Origin: Sphingomonas mollis | Lineage (GTDB): Bacteria > Pseudomonadota > Alphaproteobacteria > Sphingomonadales > Sphingomonadaceae | Assembly (NCBI RefSeq): GCF_016427505.1 | Contig: NZ_JAELXS010000002.1 | Location: 429,737-493,736 of the forward strand | Length of the DNA stretch: 64,000 nt | Direction: 5' to 3' | Part shown: positions 56,585-64,000 of the stretch, piece by piece | Layout of the letters: every line of letters starts with the position of its first letter | Position numbering within the stretch: the first letter of the stretch is position 1 | Notes under the pieces: model-generated | Databases searched by the model: none | The model's input: only the letters and a program-made list of their open reading frames with translations | Told to the model about the DNA's origin: nothing | Program-made: the position numbers and the translations under genes

Positions 56585-57268
56585 TCAATCGCGTTTCAGC
56601 ATCGTCGCAAAAGCCCGCACCGCCGCCGCCTCGTCACCGCCCCACACCGAGCCGGATGCCGCGATGAAGTCGGCCCCTGCCTGCACCAGTGGCAGCGCAT
56701 TCTGCGGCGTGATGCCGCCGATCGCCACACCCGGAATCTCGAACACCGTCGCCCACCAGCTGAGGATCACCGGGTCGGGATGGTGCTTCACCTCCTTGGT
56801 CGTCGTCGGATAGAAACTACCGAACGCCACGTAATCGGCGCCCGCCTCACCCGCCTCCATCGCCAGATGACGGCTGTCGTGACAAGTCACGCCGATCTGC
56901 GCCGTCGGCCCGAGCGCGTCGCGCGCCTCGCGCGGGTCGCCGTCGTCCTGCCCCAGATGCACGCCGTCCGCGCCCAGCCGCTTGGCCAGCCCGATCGAGT
57001 CGTTGACGATGAACGCCACGTCGCGATCGTTGCAGATGCGCAGCAGCGGTTCGGCGAGCCGTGCCGCCTCATGCTGGTCGATGTCTTTCACCCGGAACTG
57101 GAACGCCGCCACCGGCCCGGCGTCGAGCGCCCGCGCCAGCCGATCGGGAAAGGCGCCGCCGACATCGAGCGGCGACACCAGATAGAGCTGGCAGGGCGGT
57201 CGCCGGTCGTGGCGGCGGAAGGAGGCCGCGAAATCGGGATCGAGCGGGCCGAGAGGGTCGTCAGTCAT
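56585..57268 (-). CDS. thiE: Thiamine-phosphate synthase
   Basis: ThiE joins the pyrimidine and thiazole halves to make thiamine monophosphate. The 227-residue product is a TIM barrel with KDIDQHEAARLAEPLLRICN, the conserved VNDSIGLAKRLGADGVHLGQ, the GVTCHDSRHL region, YVAFGSFYPTTTKE and AIGGITPQNA. The N-terminus is about 15 residues longer than in E. coli ThiE. It lies 54 bases after the aldolase gene. I saw no TPP riboswitch-like structure in front of it. Confidence 0.93.
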   Translation of the reverse strand: MTDDPLGPLDPDFAASFRRHDRRPPCQLYLVSPLDVGGAFPDRLARALDAGPVAAFQFRVKDIDQHEAARLAEPLLRICNDRDVAFIVNDSIGLAKRLGADGVHLGQDDGDPREARDALGPTAQIGVTCHDSRHLAMEAGEAGADYVAFGSFYPTTTKEVKHHPDPVILSWWATVFEIPGVAIGGITPQNALPLVQAGADFIAASGSVWGGDEAAAVRAFATMLKRD

Positions 57269-57322
57269 GCGCCCCCTGTAGCCACACCCTTGCCGTGGCG
57301 GAAGCCGTCACTCCCCGCCCCG

Positions 57323-58231
57323 TCACTCCTCGCCCTTATAGATCGCGACCAGCTTGGCGAGCATCGCCAGGGCATCCTCGCGGCTGCGCTGGAAGGTGTT
57401 GCGACCGATGATCGATCCGTTGCCGCCGCCGGCGAGGATGTCGCGGGCATCCTGATACACCGCATCCGTGCCCTTGGCCGCGCCGCCGGAGAACACCACG
57501 ATCCGCCGGCCGGCGAAGCTGGACTGCACGACATGTTTCACGCGGTCCGCCTGATTCGACCAGTCGGTCCCCTCATAGCTCTTCTGCGCTTCCTTCTGTT
57601 CGATATGGTCGCTCGGCAGCTTCACCTTGATGATGTGCGCGCCCAGCAGCGCGGCCATGTGGGCGGCATAGGCGCCGACATCCAGCGCCAGCTCGCCATC
57701 CTTCGACAGGTCGCCGCCGCGCGGATAGCTCCAGATCACCGTCGCCAGCCCCGCCGCCGCCGCTTCCTCGCGCAGGGCGCGGATCTGTTCGATCGACTGG
57801 AAGATGCCGTCCGACCCCGGATAGATGGTGAAGCCGATGGCGGCACAACCCAGCCGCAACGCATCCTCGACGCTGCCGGTCTGGGCCTGGGTGATCGAGG
57901 TCGCCCAGCTGTTCGAGCTGTTCAGTTTCAGGATCGTGGGAATCTGGCCGGCGAAGGTCTCCGACCCTGCCTCCAGCGCGCCGAGCGGTGCGGCATAGGC
58001 GCTGAGGCCGGCATCGATCGCCATCTGGTAGTGATAGTGCGGGTCATAGGCCGGCGGATTGATCGCGAACGACCGCGCCGGGCCATGTTCGAACCCCTGA
58101 TCTACCGGCAGGATCACCAGCTTGCCCGTGCCGCCCAGCTTGCCGTGCATCAGGATGCGGGCAAGGTTGGCCTTCACCGCCGGGCTGGTGCCTTCGTACT
58201 TGTCGAGAATGGACTTCACGATCGGGGTCAT
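57323..58231 (-). CDS. fba: Class I fructose-bisphosphate aldolase
   Basis: This DhnA-type class I aldolase cleaves fructose 1,6-bisphosphate via a Schiff base. The 302-residue product has LVILPVDQGFEHGPARSFAI, the GAHIIKVKLPSDH block where the Schiff-base lysine is expected, VVFSGGAAKGTDAVYQDAR and GSIIGRNTFQRS. The second of two consecutive ATGs (58231) is preferred because GGAG lies 6 bases before it. The toxin gene ends only about 30 bases upstream, so this glycolytic gene may depend on a promoter inside or before the toxin-antitoxin pair. Confidence 0.94.
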   Translation of the reverse strand: MTPIVKSILDKYEGTSPAVKANLARILMHGKLGGTGKLVILPVDQGFEHGPARSFAINPPAYDPHYHYQMAIDAGLSAYAAPLGALEAGSETFAGQIPTILKLNSSNSWATSITQAQTGSVEDALRLGCAAIGFTIYPGSDGIFQSIEQIRALREEAAAAGLATVIWSYPRGGDLSKDGELALDVGAYAAHMAALLGAHIIKVKLPSDHIEQKEAQKSYEGTDWSNQADRVKHVVQSSFAGRRIVVFSGGAAKGTDAVYQDARDILAGGGNGSIIGRNTFQRSREDALAMLAKLVAIYKGEE

Positions 58232-58262
58232 CATCGTCTCCTGCCGAAATTCGAATAGGGGG

Positions 58263-58604
58263 TCAGAGGGCCAGCCAGCGCCGGAGCGCCTGATCGACCT
58301 GCTCCATGCGCGTCGCGGAGGCGTGGCCGATCACGCCGGTGATCCGCTCGCGCCGGACCGAGGTGATGCGATCGACCTGCACCTCGCACTCCACCGTCAG
58401 GCCGGTATGCTCCTGCGGCGAGATCGCGACCCGGAACAATGCCTCGCCGCCGACGACGTTGGTGAGCGGACACAGCGTCACCGTGCTATGCGCGGCGTTG
58501 AACAGGTCCGCCTGCACCACGACGGCGGCACGGCCGGGCGATGCGTCCGGTTGGTCAATGCCGGGTCCGGCGATCATGACGATCGCGCCATGGACTATTT
58601 CCAT
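58263..58604 (-). CDS. MazF/PemK-type mRNA interferase toxin
   Basis: The 113-residue product fits the MazF/PemK fold: MEIVHGAIVMIAGPG, then GRAAVVVQADLFN (the RPAvVvq region), HSTVTLCPLTNVVGG and GLTVECEVQVDRITSVRRER, as in toxins that cut mRNA at short sequences. The R-x-VVVQ and QVDRI blocks, which carry catalytic and RNA-binding residues in this family, are present. Its ATG lies inside the end of the antitoxin gene (10-base overlap), the standard layout. Confidence 0.85.
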   Translation of the reverse strand: MEIVHGAIVMIAGPGIDQPDASPGRAAVVVQADLFNAAHSTVTLCPLTNVVGGEALFRVAISPQEHTGLTVECEVQVDRITSVRRERITGVIGHASATRMEQVDQALRRWLAL

Positions 58605-58831
58605 GCCGCATCCTTCGCCTCGATCGTTTCCCAAAAGGCATAATCATCCGCCACGTCGCGTTTCGACGCGCGCAGCGACTGGCGGCGGGCCTCGCGACGA
58701 TAGGCCTCGTCGTAGAGGTCTACGTACCGGCGGACCGCTTCGCGCGCGAGATCGCTTTTGCTGCGACCCTGCGTGCGGGCCACCGCCGCGAGCCGCGCTT
58801 CCAGTTCGCTATCGAGCCTGACGCCAAGCAA
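58595..58831 (-). CDS. Ribbon-helix-helix antitoxin
   Basis: The 78-residue product has an N-terminal ribbon-helix-helix (MLGVRLDSELEARLAAVART, then GRSKSDLAREAVRRYVDLYD) for DNA binding and a charged C-terminal part (EARRQSLRASKRDVADDYAF and on) that should wrap the toxin. GGAGG stands 5 bases before the TTG at 58831, so I prefer that start; GTG at 58837 overlaps the ribosome site itself. A perfect palindrome lies directly upstream. It overlaps the toxin gene by 10 bases, giving coupled synthesis with antitoxin first. Confidence 0.82.
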   Translation of the reverse strand: MLGVRLDSELEARLAAVARTQGRSKSDLAREAVRRYVDLYDEAYRREARRQSLRASKRDVADDYAFWETIEAKDAAWK

Positions 58832-58841
58832 TCGCACCTCC

Positions 58842-58857
58842 GTTTAACATGTTAAAC
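58842..58857. promoter_or_regulatory. Perfect 16-bp palindrome, probable operator of the toxin-antitoxin pair
   Basis: GTTTAACATGTTAAAC is identical to its own reverse complement. It lies 10 bases before the antitoxin start and is much richer in A+T than its surroundings. Ribbon-helix-helix antitoxins bind such palindromes to repress their own operon, so this is the expected operator, possibly overlapping the promoter. Binding has not been shown here. Confidence 0.75.
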
Positions 58858-58911
58858 ATACGCTCGCCGTTCCGCATGTTCAACCCCGCATCCAGAATAT
58901 CGATCGCGTGG

Positions 58912-58964
58912 AAAGTCCCGAAAGTCACACCCTCCACGCGTGCGCGATCGTGCACGCGTGCGCG
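58912..58964. repeat. Dispersed repeat, copy 2
   Basis: AAAGTCCCGAAAGTCACACC, then CTCCACGCGTGCGCGATCGT and a G+C-rich palindromic continuation. It matches the copy at 22903-22957 read on the opposite strand, with only scattered differences. It lies about 80 bases upstream of the toxin-antitoxin start, in the gene-free stretch before pgk. Confidence 0.7.
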
Positions 58965-59088
58965 AAGGGGCGGGATATGAGGCTTTGGGGCGGTGATTTG
59001 TGGGTATCGGTCATGGCCCCGGAATACGGGCGCGGGGGCGTGTAGGACATCCCTACACGGTTAGCAGATTCGGAAGGAAAGAAGGGAT

Positions 59089-59386
59089 GTTCGCGCGGAG
59101 GCGCGGAGACGCGGAGTGATTAAGGTCGCGATCGGGGCGCGGGATCGCTATCCGGCGGTCGTGGTGATTATCGAAGGAGCTTTAGATATAAAGCCTTGGT
59201 CGTCATTGCGAGCGTAGCGAAGCAACCCAGAGTCCCGCGTGCGGCGCTGGATTGCTTCGCTACGCTCGCAACGACGGATATCGGTCGGTCTTTAACGACG
59301 GTTTGGTCGAGGCCATCACATCAAAATCGCGCGCAGCGCTGCGATTCTCGTTCTTCTTCTCCGCGTCTCCGCGCCTCCGCGCGAAC
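59089..59386. repeat. Two nested inverted repeats in the gene-free region before pgk
   Basis: An outer pair of perfect 28-base arms (59089-59116 and 59359-59386, made of GCGGAG units such as GGCGCGGAGACGCGGAG) encloses an inner pair of 29-base arms (59201-59229 and 59248-59276) with two mismatches. The inner pair contains GCGAGCGTAGCGAAGCAA and its reverse complement. The rest of 58858-59428 has no open frame that I can support. Both arm types look like known genome-wide palindromic repeats. Confidence 0.75.
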
Positions 59387-59428
59387 CATTTCACACATCG
59401 GCCAAGTAGCGATCCACGGCAGACACAG

Positions 59429-59462
59429 AAACGCCGCCGGCCCAAACGAACCGGCGGCGTTT
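59429..59462 (-). terminator. Terminator after pgk
   Basis: AAACGCCGCCGG and CCGGCGGCGTTT form a perfect 12-bp stem around a 10-base loop, 6 bases past the pgk stop. The following tract is short of T (CTGT), but stem strength and position support termination of the gap-MOSC-pgk transcript. Confidence 0.78.
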
Positions 59463-59468
59463 TGCAAA

Positions 59469-60659
59469 TCACCGCATCAGGGCGGCGACGCCGGGCAGGT
59501 CCTTGCCCTCCATCCATTCCAGGAACGCGCCGCCGGCGGTGGAGACGAAGGTGAACGAACCCGCCACGCCCGCCTGGTTGAGCGCCGCGACGGTATCGCC
59601 GCCGCCGGCCACCGAAACGAGGCTGCCGTCGCCGGTCAGCGCGGCGGCGGTGCGGGCCAGGGCGACGGTCGCCATGTCGAACGGCGGCGTTTCGAACGCG
59701 CCGAGCGGGCCGTTCCACACCAATGTGCGGCAGTTCTTCAGCACATCGCCCAGCGATTCGACCGCGGCCGGGCCGACGTCGAGGATCATCTCGTCCGCCG
59801 CGACCTCGTGCACGTTGACGGTGCGGGTCGCGGGGTTCGGTTTGAACTCCTTCGCGACGACGACATCGTACGGCAGATGCACGGTGCAGTTGGCGCGATC
59901 CGCCGCGTCGAGGATTTCCTCGGCGGTGCTGGCGAGGTCGTGCTCGCAGAGACTCTTGCCCACATCGACGCCGCGCGCGGCGAGGAAGGTGTTGGCCATG
60001 CCGCCGCCGATGATGAGGTGATCGACCCTGGTCACCAGGTGCTTCAGCACGTCGAGCTTGCTGGACACCTTGGCACCGCCGACGACCGCCGCGACGGGGT
60101 GTTCGGGCTTGCCCAGCGCCTTTTCCAGCGCATCGAGTTCCGCCTCCATCGCCCGCCCGGCAAAGGCCGGCAGCCTGTGCGCCAGCCCTTCCGTCGAGGC
60201 ATGGGCGCGGTGCGCGGCGGAGAAGGCGTCGTTGACGTACAGATCGCCCAGCGCGGCGAAGCGGTCGATCACCGCCGGATCGTTCTTTTCCTCGCCGCCG
60301 AAGAAGCGGGTGTTCTCCAGCACGGCGATATCCCCCGGCTGCAGCGTGGCGACGGCGGCGGCATCGCCCTCCCAATCGATATAGCGCACCGGGCGGCCCA
60401 GCACGCCCTCATACGCCTTGGTGATCCGGGCGAGCGACATGTCGGCGCTCGGTACGCCCTTGGGCCGTCCGAAATGCGCCAGCACCAGCACGATCGCGCC
60501 GCGATCGGCGAGTTCCAGCACGGTCGGCACGGTCGCGCGCAACCGGGTATCGTCGGTGACGGCGCCATCGGCCATCGGGACGTTAAGATCCTCGCGCACC
60601 AGCACGCGCTTGCCCTGCACGTCGCCCATATCGTCCAGCGTCTTGAATGGCTTGCTCAT
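59469..60659 (-). CDS. pgk: Phosphoglycerate kinase
   Basis: Pgk makes ATP from 1,3-bisphosphoglycerate. The 396-residue product has the N-domain blocks [16 protein letters not shown] and [14 protein letters not shown]. It also has the hinge/nucleotide regions [51 protein letters not shown] and [12 protein letters not shown]. Length is normal. The ATG at 60659 overlaps the MOSC gene stop by 4 bases (ATGA), so Pgk synthesis is coupled to that gene; a strong terminator follows. Confidence 0.97.
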   Translation of the reverse strand: MSKPFKTLDDMGDVQGKRVLVREDLNVPMADGAVTDDTRLRATVPTVLELADRGAIVLVLAHFGRPKGVPSADMSLARITKAYEGVLGRPVRYIDWEGDAAAVATLQPGDIAVLENTRFFGGEEKNDPAVIDRFAALGDLYVNDAFSAAHRAHASTEGLAHRLPAFAGRAMEAELDALEKALGKPEHPVAAVVGGAKVSSKLDVLKHLVTRVDHLIIGGGMANTFLAARGVDVGKSLCEHDLASTAEEILDAADRANCTVHLPYDVVVAKEFKPNPATRTVNVHEVAADEMILDVGPAAVESLGDVLKNCRTLVWNGPLGAFETPPFDMATVALARTAAALTGDGSLVSVAGGGDTVAALNQAGVAGSFTFVSTAGGAFLEWMEGKDLPGVAALMR

Positions 60660-61117
60660 GATGTCTCGATCCTGATGATATCGCCGACGACGATCGTCCC
60701 GCCGGCCAGAACGCGTGAGCAGGCGCCGCCGCGCCAGTCGGGTGACAGCGCCGCGAAGAGGCCGGGCGCCAATGCCTCCATCCGGTGGCACGGTTCGGTA
60801 TCGCGCGTCACCTCCAGCATCACGTCCGCGCCGATGCGCAGCCGCGTGCCCGGCACCTGCGGCAGATCGAACCCCTCGACCAGCAGGTTGGCGCGACGTT
60901 CCCACCAGGGAAGGTCGCGCGCCACCTCGGCCATCGCCGCGTCCCAGTCGATCCGTTCGATCAGCGTCACCTGACGCCGGCCATAGCCGCCGGGCTTGCG
61001 CACACCGCGATGATCGCCGGCGATGCCGCCGTCCAGCGACACCTCCGCCCGGTCGATCGTCTCCATCGGGCCCTTGGCGCGCCCGTGACGGGCGATGCCG
61101 GCGATCACGCCTGCCAT
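60656..61117 (-). CDS. MOSC domain protein between gap and pgk
   Basis: MOSC domains bind or transfer sulfur, as in molybdenum-cofactor sulfurases, or reduce N-hydroxylated substrates with a partner. The 153-residue product has the domain from about residue 20: [20 protein letters not shown], then [34 protein letters not shown] and a conserved cysteine in [13 protein letters not shown]. It has no fused cofactor domain. It follows gap by 9 bases and overlaps pgk by 4, so it is transcribed with glycolytic genes. I do not know what it has to do with them. Confidence 0.85.
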   Translation of the reverse strand: MAGVIAGIARHGRAKGPMETIDRAEVSLDGGIAGDHRGVRKPGGYGRRQVTLIERIDWDAAMAEVARDLPWWERRANLLVEGFDLPQVPGTRLRIGADVMLEVTRDTEPCHRMEALAPGLFAALSPDWRGGACSRVLAGGTIVVGDIIRIETS

Positions 61118-61126
61118 GTCAGCCGC

Positions 61127-62137
61127 TTACAGGAACGAGGCCATGACCTTCGCGGTATCGACCATGCGGTTCGAGAAGCCCCATTCATTGTCGTACCAAC
61201 TGACGACGCGGACCAGCTTGCCGTCGAGCACCGCGGTCTCCAGGCTGTCGATGGTCGAGGATTGCGGCGTGTGCTGGATATCGATCGAGACCAACGGTTC
61301 GTCGGTATAGACCAGCACGCCGACCAGCGGGCCGCTCTCGGCCGCCGCCTTCAGGATAGCGTTCACCTCGTCGCGCGTCGTGTCGCGCTTCGGCGTGAAG
61401 GTCAGGTCGATCAGGCTGCCATCCGGCACCGGCACGCGGATTGCCGATCCGTCCAGCCGGCCCTTCAGTTCGGGCAGCACCTCGCCCACCGCGCGCGCCG
61501 CGCCGGTGGTGGTCGGGATCATCGACATCGCCGCCGCGCGCGCCCGGCGCAGGTCGGGGTGGATCTGGTCGAGGATCTTCTGGTCGTTGGTATAGGCATG
61601 GACGGTGGTCATCAGCCCGCGTTCGATCCCGATCGAATCGTTCAGCACCTTGGCGACGGGCGCCAGGCAATTGGTGGTGCACGACGCGTTCGACACGATC
61701 GTGTGATCGGCGGTCAGCTTGTCATGGTTCACGCCGAACACCACGGTCAGGTCGACATTCTTGCCGGGTGCCGAGATCAGCACCTTCTTCGCGCCCGCAT
61801 CGATATGCTTCTGGCATGATACATTGTCGGTGAAGAAGCCGGTGCATTCCAGTACCAGATCGACGCCCAGTTCCTTGTGCGGCAGGTTGGCGGGATCGCG
61901 CTCGGCGGTGACGCGGATGCGCTTGCCGTCGACGACCAGATCGTTGCCCTCGGCCGATACCTCGCCCGGATATTTACCGTGGACGCTGTCGCGGCTGAAC
62001 AGCCATGCGTTCGACTTGGCATCGGCCAGATCGTTGATCGCGACGAGGTCGAGCCCGCTGTCACCGCGTTCCAGGATCGCGCGCGCGACGAGGCGGCCGA
62101 TACGCCCGAAACCGTTGATCGCTACCTTGACCGTCAT
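61127..62137 (-). CDS. gap: Glyceraldehyde-3-phosphate dehydrogenase
   Basis: Gap oxidises glyceraldehyde 3-phosphate with NAD(P) and phosphate. The 336-residue product has the Rossmann start [20 protein letters not shown], the catalytic cysteine at residue 153 in [15 protein letters not shown], the substrate region [17 protein letters not shown] and the end [14 protein letters not shown]. The ATG at 62137 follows GGAG by 8 bases; the GTG 9 bases earlier was rejected. It heads the gap-MOSC-pgk transcript and diverges from the zapA side across about 186 bases. Confidence 0.97.
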   Translation of the reverse strand: MTVKVAINGFGRIGRLVARAILERGDSGLDLVAINDLADAKSNAWLFSRDSVHGKYPGEVSAEGNDLVVDGKRIRVTAERDPANLPHKELGVDLVLECTGFFTDNVSCQKHIDAGAKKVLISAPGKNVDLTVVFGVNHDKLTADHTIVSNASCTTNCLAPVAKVLNDSIGIERGLMTTVHAYTNDQKILDQIHPDLRRARAAAMSMIPTTTGAARAVGEVLPELKGRLDGSAIRVPVPDGSLIDLTFTPKRDTTRDEVNAILKAAAESGPLVGVLVYTDEPLVSIDIQHTPQSSTIDSLETAVLDGKLVRVVSWYDNEWGFSNRMVDTAKVMASFL

Positions 62138-62323
62138 GTGTGGCACTCCATCATGGGCGGCCGCGGATGCCGGGGCCGAGACGCAGCGGCCTTTGCGGGG
62201 GCGGCGGCGTTCCTGTCAACAGCGGCGGTCCAATATCTGGAACGTCGCAGGCCAAAGCCGGGCCGGCGCAGATCGCCGATCACAGGCGTTGCCGTGACGG
62301 TCCCTTCCGCCTAATCCGCCCGC

Positions 62324-62518
62324 ATGACCGACACACCCCCACAGGTCGCACCGGCGGTGGAGCGCATCGACCGGGCGATCGCGCGTATCGAGGCGTCGAT
62401 CGCCGCGCGCTCGGAAAGCGGCGATGCCCTTGCCCGCCGCCACGCCGCGCTGAAAGCCCGCATGGCCGAAGCGGTCGCCGCGCTCGACGACGTGATCGCG
62501 CGGGGCAGCACGCGCTGA
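62324..62518 (+). CDS. Small coiled-coil protein before zapA
   Basis: The 64-residue product is one Ala/Arg/Glu-rich helix (VERIDRAIARIEASIAARSE, then LARRHAALKARMAEAVAALD), as in short proteins often found just ahead of zapA in alphaproteobacteria. They may be relatives of ZapA-interacting coiled coils, but I cannot show that. Its TGA overlaps the zapA ATG, so the two are co-translated. The start has no strong ribosome site. Confidence 0.65.
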   Translation: MTDTPPQVAPAVERIDRAIARIEASIAARSESGDALARRHAALKARMAEAVAALDDVIARGSTR

Positions 62519-62823
62519 TGCCCAACGTCACGATCCAGATCGGCGGTCGTCCCCATGCCGTCGCCTGCCGCGCGGGTGAGGAAGCGCGCGTCCAGATGCT
62601 CGGCAGGATGCTCGACGACCGCTGGGCCGCCGCCGACCGTGCGTCGGGCGGGCAACCCGAACGCGCGATGCTGTTCGTGGCGCTGATGCTGGCCGATGCG
62701 CTGGACGAGGTGGAGAAGCGCCCGCCCGAAGGCGCCGCCGTCAGCGAGTCGGCGTTGCAGCGGATCGCCGATCGGCTGGAAGGATTGGCGGATGCCCTTG
62801 AGCAAGCGCCTCCGACGTCCTAG
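62518..62823 (+). CDS. zapA: Cell division protein ZapA
   Basis: ZapA binds FtsZ and bundles its filaments at midcell. The 101-residue product has the N-terminal beta domain MPNVTIQIGGRPHAVACRAG with EEARVQMLGRMLDDRW, and a C-terminal coiled-coil helix (ERAMLFVALMLADALDEVEK, then LQRIADRLEGLADALEQ). The length is that of the family. It starts inside the stop of the 64-residue gene (TGATG) and is followed by the 6S RNA gene, an arrangement conserved in many proteobacteria. Confidence 0.9.
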   Translation: MPNVTIQIGGRPHAVACRAGEEARVQMLGRMLDDRWAAADRASGGQPERAMLFVALMLADALDEVEKRPPEGAAVSESALQRIADRLEGLADALEQAPPTS

Positions 62824-62829
62824 ATGGGT

Positions 62830-62992
62830 CTTGGCGGGTTCTGCCCGGTACGAGCCTTTATTATCCCTGAGGCTATTCATCATCCAAAGGGGGCTGTCCC
62901 TGCCCGGACCCTGGTCCGACGTATATGGTCCCCACCTGACGTACCGTGCGTCAGTGGATAACCCGGCACACGGCCACGGCGGTCCCGCCACC
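62830..62992 (+). ncRNA. ssrS: 6S RNA
   Basis: 6S RNA binds the housekeeping RNA polymerase and down-regulates it in stationary phase. Between zapA and the 5-FTHF cyclo-ligase gene, the conserved proteobacterial location, TGGCGGG (62832) and CCCGCCA (62984-62990) can pair as the closing stem of a molecule of about 160 bases. The 5' side contains CCCTGAGGCTATTCAT, close to the conserved CCCTGAGCCGATA region of E. coli 6S RNA. The exact ends are estimates. It probably also runs into the downstream gene, as ssrS-ygfA does in E. coli. Confidence 0.82.
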
Positions 62993-63000
62993 CGCCCTTC

Positions 63001-63528
63001 ATGATGGACAAGCGCGCCCTCCGCGCCCGGTTGCGGGCCATTCGCGACGCCGCGGCGCCGGTGTCCATGGTCGTGCCGGCTGCCTTTGCCGTGCGGCTAT
63101 CGCCCGGCCTGATCGTGGCGTCGTATGTCGCGATGGGTGGCGAGGTCGATCCCACCCCCCTCGCCCGCGCCGCCGCCGATGCCGGCTGTCGCCTCGCCCT
63201 GCCGCATGTGGTGGACCGGCCGACGCCGATCCGTTTCCTCGCTGCTGGCGGTACGCTGGTCGAGGGGCCGTTCGGGTTGCGCCAGCCGGGTGTCGATGCG
63301 GCGGAACTGGCGCCCGACATCATCCTGACGCCGCTGGTCGGGTTCGACCGACGGGGCAACCGGCTGGGCCAGGGGGCGGGCCATTACGACCGTGCGTTTG
63401 CCGCCTATCCGGCGGCGTGGCGTGTGGGTATCGCCCATGCGGTGCAGGAATTGCCCTTACTCATACCCGATCCGTGGGACATTCCGCTCCACGCGATCCT
63501 CACCGAACAGGAATGGATCGTCCCATGA
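63001..63528 (+). CDS. 5-formyltetrahydrofolate cyclo-ligase
   Basis: This enzyme uses ATP to turn 5-formyl-THF into 5,10-methenyl-THF. The 175-residue product has the N-terminal basic region MDKRALRARLRAIRDA, the FLAAGGTLVEGPFGLRQP block, PDIILTPLVGFDRRGNRLGQGAGHYDRAFA (with the GxGxGxYDR motif) and the end HDIPLHAILTEQEW-type sequence. Two ATGs stand in a row at the start. It lies right after the 6S RNA, and its stop overlaps the next gene (ATGA). Confidence 0.93.
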   Translation: MMDKRALRARLRAIRDAAAPVSMVVPAAFAVRLSPGLIVASYVAMGGEVDPTPLARAAADAGCRLALPHVVDRPTPIRFLAAGGTLVEGPFGLRQPGVDAAELAPDIILTPLVGFDRRGNRLGQGAGHYDRAFAAYPAAWRVGIAHAVQELPLLIPDPWDIPLHAILTEQEWIVP

Positions 63529-63731
63529 CCCCCAGTTGGCGCAAACCCGCGGGCGTTCTCGCCATCCTCGCGCTCATCACGATCTGGGCGGTGATGATCG
63601 CCAGCATGTCGGGCATGGTAGGCGGCTGGCACTGGGCGGTGCAGGCGGTGTTCTATCTGGTGACGGGCATCGTGTGGATCACGCCGATGCGGCCGTTGCT
63701 GTCATGGATGGAGACGGGGCGCTGGCGCTGA
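63525..63731 (+). CDS. DUF2842 family small membrane protein
   Basis: DUF2842 proteins are two-helix membrane proteins of alphaproteobacteria without known function. The 68-residue product has TM1 at about residues 8-30 (GVLAILALITIWAVMIASMS) and TM2 at about 36-56 (HWAVQAVFYLVTGIVWITPM), then RPLLSWMETGRWR, the typical ending. It overlaps the cyclo-ligase stop by 4 bases and is the last gene of the zapA-6S-cyclo-ligase run; a hairpin and tRNA genes on the other strand follow. Confidence 0.85.
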   Translation: MTPSWRKPAGVLAILALITIWAVMIASMSGMVGGWHWAVQAVFYLVTGIVWITPMRPLLSWMETGRWR

Positions 63732-63750
63732 TGATTCAGGGAAGGGGTAA

Positions 63751-63768
63751 GCGCCATCCGTTGAGGGA

Positions 63769-63774
<6 letters not shown>
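63751..63774 (-). terminator. Hairpin including the 3' end of the first tRNA-Asp
   Basis: GCGCCATCC (63751-63759) and GGATGGCGC (63766-63774) form a perfect 9-bp stem. On the minus strand it begins inside the tRNA acceptor end and its CCA and runs into the trailer. It could act as terminator or processing signal; there is no long T tract. Confidence 0.5.
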
Positions 63775-63845
<71 letters not shown>

Positions 63846-63923
63846 AGACCCTTGGGAACCGCGCTGTCGCGGCCCGTGATGGACGTCGGCTTGCCATGAT
63901 TTGCTCCATCCCGTGTCAGGGGA

Positions 63924-64000
<77 letters not shown>

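Noticed and set aside
57240..57330. A TPP riboswitch in front of thiE
   Set aside because: The 54-base gap between fba and thiE is too short and lacks the conserved TPP-binding core.
58858..59428. A remnant insertion sequence in the repeat-rich gap before pgk
   Set aside because: There are inverted repeats but no transposase fragment in any frame and no clear target duplication.

Overview
The window reads as a stretch of chromosome from an alphaproteobacterium of the order Sphingomonadales, most likely Sphingomonas or a close relative. This is inferred from high G+C content, very dense packing with 4-base gene overlaps, an alphaproteobacterial LexA box (GTTC-N7-GTTC), lineage-typical small families (DUF1467, DUF2842, DUF2336), and gene orders such as nuoA-N/birA/coaX/rnj and zapA/6S RNA/5-FTHF cyclo-ligase. 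There is no phage, plasmid, CRISPR or intact insertion sequence.

Layout: 1-2.4 kb holds the 5' part of fabD diverging from the ribosomal operon rpsF-rpsR-rplI and its terminator. 2.4-11.1 kb is a mixed accessory/housekeeping stretch: a PAS protein, a CHAP hydrolase, a CoxE-type VWA protein, anmK diverging from rimO, a serine hydrolase coupled to an M17 aminopeptidase, and several very small proteins. 11.1-11.3 kb is a repeat element with terminal inverted repeats. 11.3-27.9 kb is central metabolism and information processing: tpiA diverging from a PpiD-like chaperone, trpE, trpGDC, ppk2, moaC-moeA, lexA with a double operator, comEC, gltX and gltA.

27.9-34.5 kb is the most unusual part. A four-gene operon (Hpt-like protein, degenerate nucleotidyltransferase/CDP-alcohol-transferase-like membrane protein, DUF2336 protein, histidine-kinase-like protein) diverges from a 788-residue two-TM coiled-coil protein. 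Several members appear to have lost catalytic or phosphoacceptor residues. I suggest, as a hypothesis only, a pseudoenzyme signalling or polarity module.

35.1-53.2 kb is one long minus-strand block: the complete 14-subunit complex I operon nuoA-N followed by birA, coaX, rnj and a DUF1467 gene. Seven of the 14 nuo genes appear to start at GTG or TTG, and nuoG carries a dispersed repeat in frame. 53.4-58.9 kb carries an inositol-phosphatase-family gene, efp, an M23 peptidase, an L,D-transpeptidase, thiE, class I aldolase and a MazF/RHH toxin-antitoxin pair with a perfect 16-bp palindrome as probable operator. 58.9-59.4 kb is a gene-free mosaic of repeats. 59.4-64 kb holds gap-MOSC-pgk, zapA, 6S RNA, 5-FTHF cyclo-ligase, a DUF2842 gene and two identical tRNA-Asp genes at the right edge.

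Together the genes cover glycolysis (tpiA, fba, gap, pgk), entry to the TCA cycle (gltA), NADH oxidation (nuo), tryptophan, thiamine and molybdenum-cofactor synthesis, translation and cell-wall turnover. Dispersed repeats mark the places where conserved order is interrupted.
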